Shown piece after piece: positions 7,143 through 9,866 of a DNA stretch of 9,866 nucleotides. Location of the stretch: assembly GCA_028821035.1 (NCBI GenBank), contig JAPPHP010000398.1, forward strand, positions 1-9,866, written 5' to 3'. Position numbers and translations under genes: made by a program. The notes beneath the pieces are model-generated. The model made no database searches. It saw only the letters and a program-made list of their open reading frames with translations, and had not been told where the DNA came from. How positions within the stretch are numbered: position 1 is the first letter of the stretch; each line of letters opens with the position of its first letter. Source of the DNA: Gammaproteobacteria bacterium (GTDB lineage Bacteria > Pseudomonadota > Gammaproteobacteria > Pseudomonadales > Azotimanducaceae).

Positions 7143-8087
7143 TCAATGAAACATTTCGCTGATCGATTCTTCCTTGCTGACGCGCCGGATGGACTCGGCG
7201 AGCAACCCGTCGAGGCTCAACTGGCGAATCTTGGGGCACGCCCGCGCCTCCCGCCCCAGCGGGATCGTGTCGGTCACCACCATTTCGTCGATGTCCGAGT
7301 CGTCGATCCGCTCGACGGCCCCGCCCGACAGGACGGCGTGCGTGATGTACGCGACGACCTGCACGGCCCCGGCGTCCTTGAGCGCCCGGGACGCCGTGCA
7401 CAGCGTCCCCGCGGTGTCCACGATGTCGTCCACCAGCACGGCCGTGCGCCCTTCGACCTCCCCGATGACGTGCATCACCTCGGCGTGGTTGGCGCGTGCG
7501 CGCCGCTTGTCGATGATCGCGAGGTCGAGGTCGTTGAGCTGCTTGGCGATCGCCCGGGCACGCACGACGCCGCCGACGTCAGGGGAAACGACGATCGGCC
7601 GGTCATAGCCCAGGCGCACCACCTCGTCCACGAGCACGGGAGAGCCGTAGACGTTGTCCACCGGGATCTTGAAGAACCCCTGTATCTGGTCGGCATGCAG
7701 GTCCACGGTGAGCAGCCGGTCGATGCCGACGCCGCCGATCATGTCCGCGATCACCTTGGCGCTGATGGCCACGCGCGCGGAACGCGGCCGGCGATCCTGC
7801 CGGGCATAGCCGAAGTACGGGACGACCGCCGTGATGCGGTACGCCGAGGCGCGCCGCAGGGCGTCCGCCATGATGAACAGTTCCATCAGGTTGTCGTTCG
7901 TCGGTGCGCAGGTGGACTGGATGACGAACACGTCCTTTCCACGGACGTTCTCGTCGACTTCCACGCTGACCTCGCCGTCGCTGAAGCGGCCCACGGTCGC
8001 CCGCCCCAACTCCAGGCCCAGTTCGCAGACGACGCGCCGGGCAAGGTTCCGGTTGGCACTGCCCGTGAAGACGATCAGGTCCGACAT
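7143..8087 (-). CDS. prs: Ribose-phosphate pyrophosphokinase (PRPP synthetase)
   Basis: A 314-residue cytoplasmic enzyme that makes PRPP from ribose 5-phosphate and ATP, feeding purine, pyrimidine, histidine, tryptophan and NAD synthesis. Close to the E. coli class I enzyme throughout: opening IVFTGSANRNLA, IQSTCAPTNDNLMEL (56-70), YARQDRRPRSARVAISAK (94-111), the metal/ATP motif VDLHADQIQGFF (128-139), SPDVGGVVRA (168-177), the catalytic loop IIDKRR with Lys194, and the PRPP-binding loop VDDIVDTAGT (219-228). The reading frame stays open far upstream through the tRNA gene and lolB, but similarity begins exactly at MSDLIVF, fixing the start at ATG 8087 with a short GGGA just ahead. It is the first protein gene of the operon, 46 nt downstream of tRNA-Gln with no terminator visible, so tRNA and prs probably share a transcript. 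Confidence 0.98.
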   Translation of the reverse strand: MSDLIVFTGSANRNLARRVVCELGLELGRATVGRFSDGEVSVEVDENVRGKDVFVIQSTCAPTNDNLMELFIMADALRRASAYRITAVVPYFGYARQDRRPRSARVAISAKVIADMIGGVGIDRLLTVDLHADQIQGFFKIPVDNVYGSPVLVDEVVRLGYDRPIVVSPDVGGVVRARAIAKQLNDLDLAIIDKRRARANHAEVMHVIGEVEGRTAVLVDDIVDTAGTLCTASRALKDAGAVQVVAYITHAVLSGGAVERIDDSDIDEMVVTDTIPLGREARACPKIRQLSLDGLLAESIRRVSKEESISEMFH

Positions 8088-8133
8088 TTTCCCATTCGCT
8101 GCAGCGGAGTTGCTGGAGGATTCCGGTGGCGGG

Positions 8134-8208
8134 TGGCTGGGGTGGCAGGATTCGAACCTGCGAATGCTGGGATCAAAACCCAGTGCCTTACCGCTTGGCC
8201 ACACCCCA
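8134..8208 (-). tRNA. tRNA-Gln (anticodon UUG)
   Basis: The minus strand folds as a 75-nt cloverleaf with encoded CCA. The acceptor stem TGGGGTG pairs with CACCCCA, with discriminator G. The anticodon stem CTGGG/CCCAG encloses the loop TTTTGAT, giving anticodon TTG (8174-8176 on the minus strand), which reads CAA. The T-arm carries GGTTCGAATCC. The U1-A72 pair and G73 are typical glutamine identity features. It lies between its own promoter and prs, the place a tRNA-Gln occupies in Pseudomonas, and is probably cut out of the prs leader transcript by RNase P and 3' processing. Confidence 0.97.
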
Positions 8209-8331
8209 ATGCTCTGGTAGTCGTCCCTCCGGTATCGTACGCAGCCGCACGGAGCGCGCGACGGGTGTTCCGCCCGCAAAACCTGTCCCGATTTCCGCGC
8301 CGCCGACCCGCGCCCAGCCGGAAGGCCGCGT

Positions 8332-8360
8332 ATTGTCCCGTTGGGGTCGAAGGGTGTCAA
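8332..8360 (-). promoter_or_regulatory. Sigma70 promoter for the tRNA-Gln-prs operon
   Basis: On the minus strand a perfect -35 TTGACA (8360-8355) is followed by a 17-nt spacer and a -10 GACAAT (8337-8332, four of six consensus). The start point would fall near 8325, giving a leader of about 117 nt before the tRNA 5' end at 8208. The TGA stop of lolB (8359-8357) lies inside the -35 hexamer. No further gene, remnant or terminator is visible between this promoter and the tRNA. Confidence 0.75.
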
Positions 8361-8968
8361 TTCTGCCCGGCGAAATACCACTCGCGGCAGAGGACCGTCA
8401 CCCTGCGTCCTCCCCGCGACGCCACCAGCCGTCCGGGAACGCGGCGGCCCGCCATGTCCCGGAAGCCAGAGAGCACCACGTGCCACCCGAGCTGCGTGAA
8501 GGAACCCTCCCCCAGCGACTCGACAGGCCAGTCCGGCGCGGGCCGCCCCAGGATCCAGTTCGACAGGAGCTCGACGGGAGCCGCCAGGCCGAACTCCCGG
8601 CGCACCAGCGCCCGCGCGGCCTCCCCGTCCAGCCGCGCGCCGCCGGCCGTGTACACCGTCAGCGCCGCCCCCTCGCCCACCACCCGCGTGCGGCCCTGGC
8701 CGAGAGGCCCCCAAAGCTCGATCTCGACCCCGTTGGCGTACTGCCGCCAGACGTAGTTCGCCGTGACCGCGCCCTCCTCGGCGACCAGACCGATCCGGCC
8801 GGTAAGGCGGAACTCGAGGCCGGTCTCCTGGACGGTCGGCCGCGACACGCAGCCACCGAGGCCCAGGGCCATCACGCCGACCGCCAGCAACACGGAGACT
8901 GCCCCGCCAAGGGCTGCGGGGGATCGTGGAGTTACGGGCGAGGGCGGGGCAAACACGTCGGGCGTCAC
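8357..8968 (-). CDS. lolB: Outer-membrane lipoprotein receptor LolB
   Basis: LolB takes lipoproteins from the periplasmic carrier LolA and inserts them into the outer membrane; it is itself a lipoprotein. A hydrophobic segment (AVSVLLAVGVMALGLGGC) ends in a lipobox LGGC, the Cys being the lipidation site. The mature part matches the family: LEFRLTGRIGLV, YVWRQYANGVEIELWGPLG, then NWILGRPAP, equivalent to QWILGLPGD in E. coli, and GWHVVLSGF. The start is uncertain. The frame is open to an ATG at 9016, but that would make a 55-residue leader and put the hemA promoter inside lolB. I prefer GTG 8968 (leader of 39 residues); GTG 8956 is also possible. None has a clear ribosome-binding site. It diverges from hemA, as in other Gammaproteobacteria. 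Its stop lies within the next promoter, and ispE, the usual downstream neighbour, is absent. Confidence 0.9.
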   Translation of the reverse strand: MTPDVFAPPSPVTPRSPAALGGAVSVLLAVGVMALGLGGCVSRPTVQETGLEFRLTGRIGLVAEEGAVTANYVWRQYANGVEIELWGPLGQGRTRVVGEGAALTVYTAGGARLDGEAARALVRREFGLAAPVELLSNWILGRPAPDWPVESLGEGSFTQLGWHVVLSGFRDMAGRRVPGRLVASRGGRRVTVLCREWYFAGQN

Positions 8969-8977
8969 ACAACGTTC

Positions 8978-8986
8978 TGATATTAT
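8978..8986 (+). promoter_or_regulatory. Extended -10 promoter for hemA
   Basis: TGATATTAT is a TGn extended -10 followed by TATTAT (five of six consensus bases). It would start transcription near 8993, about 35 nt before the hemA ATG. No good -35 sits 16-18 nt upstream, which is acceptable for extended -10 promoters. The same AT-rich island could also serve lolB in the other direction (TAATAT on the minus strand, 8985-8980), but that is weaker. Confidence 0.6.
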
Positions 8987-9027
8987 TGCGCGCCATCGCC
9001 CGGCGGGCGACACCATCCTTCGAGTCC

Positions 9028-9866
9028 ATGCCCTTACTGGCTTACGGCGTCAGTTTTCGCACGGCCGCCATCGACATCCGGGAACGTCTCGCGTTCCCGC
9101 CAGAGGAGCTGGGCGACGCCCTCGCCAGGCTGCGGCAGGACCTCGACTGCGTCTCCGAAGCCGCGATCCTCTCGACCTGCAACCGGACCGAAATCTACTG
9201 CGCCCTCGAAAGCCGGGACGAGGCCCCGGTGGCGGACTGGGTGGCCGGCCACCGCGCGATCGGCAAGCGGGACCTCGAGGACACGGCGTACGTGCTGTGG
9301 GACGGGGACGCCGCGCGCCACCTGATGCGGGTGGCGTCCGGCCTCGACTCCCAGGTGCTCGGGGAACCGCAAATCATGGGACAGGTGAAGGCCGCGTACG
9401 AGATCGCCCGGGGCACGGGCACGCTCGGACCGGAACTGAACCTCCTCTCGCAGGGCGCGCTGTATGCCGCCAAGCGCGTGCGCACCGACACGGCCATCGG
9501 CCAGAACCCCGTCTCCGTCGCCTACGTCGCGGTCACCATGGCGCAGCAGGTGATCGACCTCGGCGCCGCGAAGGCGCTCCTGATCGGTGCCGGAGAGACC
9601 ATCGAACTCGTCGCCCGACACCTGAAGAGCGCCGGCGTCGGCGAGATCGGGATCGCCAACCGGACATTGGCACGCGCCAGGGAAGTAGCACAGAAGATCG
9701 GCGCCCACGCCATGGGGCTCGGAGAACTGCCCCGGCGGCTTGGGGACTACGACCTGGCGATCAGCTCGACGGACGCCGCCGGGCACATCGTCAGCGCATC
9801 GATGGTGGAACGCGCCATGCTCGGGCGCAAGAGAGAGCCTTCAGCCGGGGAGCGGGCGGGGGTTGC
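9028..9866 (+). CDS. hemA: Glutamyl-tRNA reductase, C-terminus outside window
   Basis: GluTR reduces glutamyl-tRNA(Glu) with NADPH to glutamate-1-semialdehyde, the first committed step of C5 heme synthesis. From ATG 9028, 279 residues are in view; the family is about 420. Seen: the opening AYGVSFRTAAIDIRERLAF, the active-site STCNRTEIY with nucleophile Cys51, HLMRVASGLDSQVLGEPQIM (98-117, the family signature), the NADPH-binding IGAGE (186-190), ANRTLARA (210-217), and DLAISSTDA (242-250). The N-terminal catalytic domain and most of the NADPH domain are present; the C-terminal dimerisation helix is not. No strong Shine-Dalgarno precedes the ATG. The final nine residues (SAGERAGV and one partial codon) do not fit: members of the family continue after the RKxxP-type segment with a conserved strand ending near DIAVPRD. 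The cause may be an assembly end or a true break. Confidence 0.95.
   Translation, partial: MPLLAYGVSFRTAAIDIRERLAFPPEELGDALARLRQDLDCVSEAAILSTCNRTEIYCALESRDEAPVADWVAGHRAIGKRDLEDTAYVLWDGDAARHLMRVASGLDSQVLGEPQIMGQVKAAYEIARGTGTLGPELNLLSQGALYAAKRVRTDTAIGQNPVSVAYVAVTMAQQVIDLGAAKALLIGAGETIELVARHLKSAGVGEIGIANRTLARAREVAQKIGAHAMGLGELPRRLGDYDLAISSTDAAGHIVSASMVERAMLGRKREPSAGERAGV

Noticed and set aside
7146..8756. 536-codon plus-strand open frame across prs, tRNA-Gln and lolB
   Set aside because: It would read antisense through a tRNA and two clear genes; its composition is typical of a shadow frame.
7143..9029. Long minus-strand frame in which prs is extended by over 300 codons
   Set aside because: The upstream part reads through the tRNA gene and lolB in a different frame, and similarity to PRPP synthetase starts exactly at ATG 8087.
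1..9866. Mobile elements, CRISPR, phage, toxin-antitoxin or defence genes
   Set aside because: None seen: no transposase or integrase motifs, no regular repeat arrays, no target-site duplications, and the tRNA gene is not flanked by an integrase or an obvious attachment repeat.

Overview
The window is a high-GC stretch of chromosome, almost all coding, from what looks like a gammaproteobacterium. The main reason is gene order. hemA faces away from a minus-strand series lolB, tRNA-Gln, prs, rplY, pth, ychF, which is the arrangement known from Pseudomonas and many other Gammaproteobacteria. A LolB outer-membrane lipoprotein receptor and a two-domain L25/CTC protein fit this. I cannot name the genus; a Chromatiales/Ectothiorhodospiraceae-like lineage is only a guess from base composition and order.

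Positions 1-3462 hold a ferric-iron ABC importer in an unusual split layout. The permease (fbpB type) is on the plus strand. The ATPase (fbpC type) and the periplasmic Fe(III)-binding protein (fbpA/futA type, cut by the window edge) are on the minus strand. The permease and ATPase start codons overlap head to head. A strong Fur-box match (15 of 19 consensus positions) overlaps the ATPase stop codon and lies 65 nt upstream of the binding-protein gene, so the binding protein probably has its own iron-repressed promoter.

Positions 3452-4663 hold a minus-strand ATP-grasp protein of the 'sugar-transfer associated' type. It overlaps the permease tail to tail by 11 bp and lies only 8 bp downstream of ychF, so it appears to have been appended to the housekeeping operon.

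Positions 4672-8360 hold the housekeeping operon, read right to left: promoter, tRNA-Gln(UUG), prs (PRPP synthesis), rplY (5S rRNA-binding L25/CTC), pth (peptidyl-tRNA recycling), ychF (ribosome-associated ATPase/GTPase). The -35 hexamer of the tRNA promoter contains the lolB stop codon. The ispE gene usually found between lolB and the tRNA is absent, and so is the TPR-protein gene often found between hemA and lolB. From 8357 to the right end are lolB and the divergent hemA (glutamyl-tRNA reductase), which runs off the window. The last 26 bases do not continue the conserved hemA protein in any frame and may be a contig-end artefact.

I found no mobile elements, CRISPR arrays, toxin-antitoxin or defence genes, and no clearly new system. 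The points most worth following are the split Fur-controlled iron transporter, the missing ispE, the ATP-grasp gene attached to ychF, and the odd hemA end.
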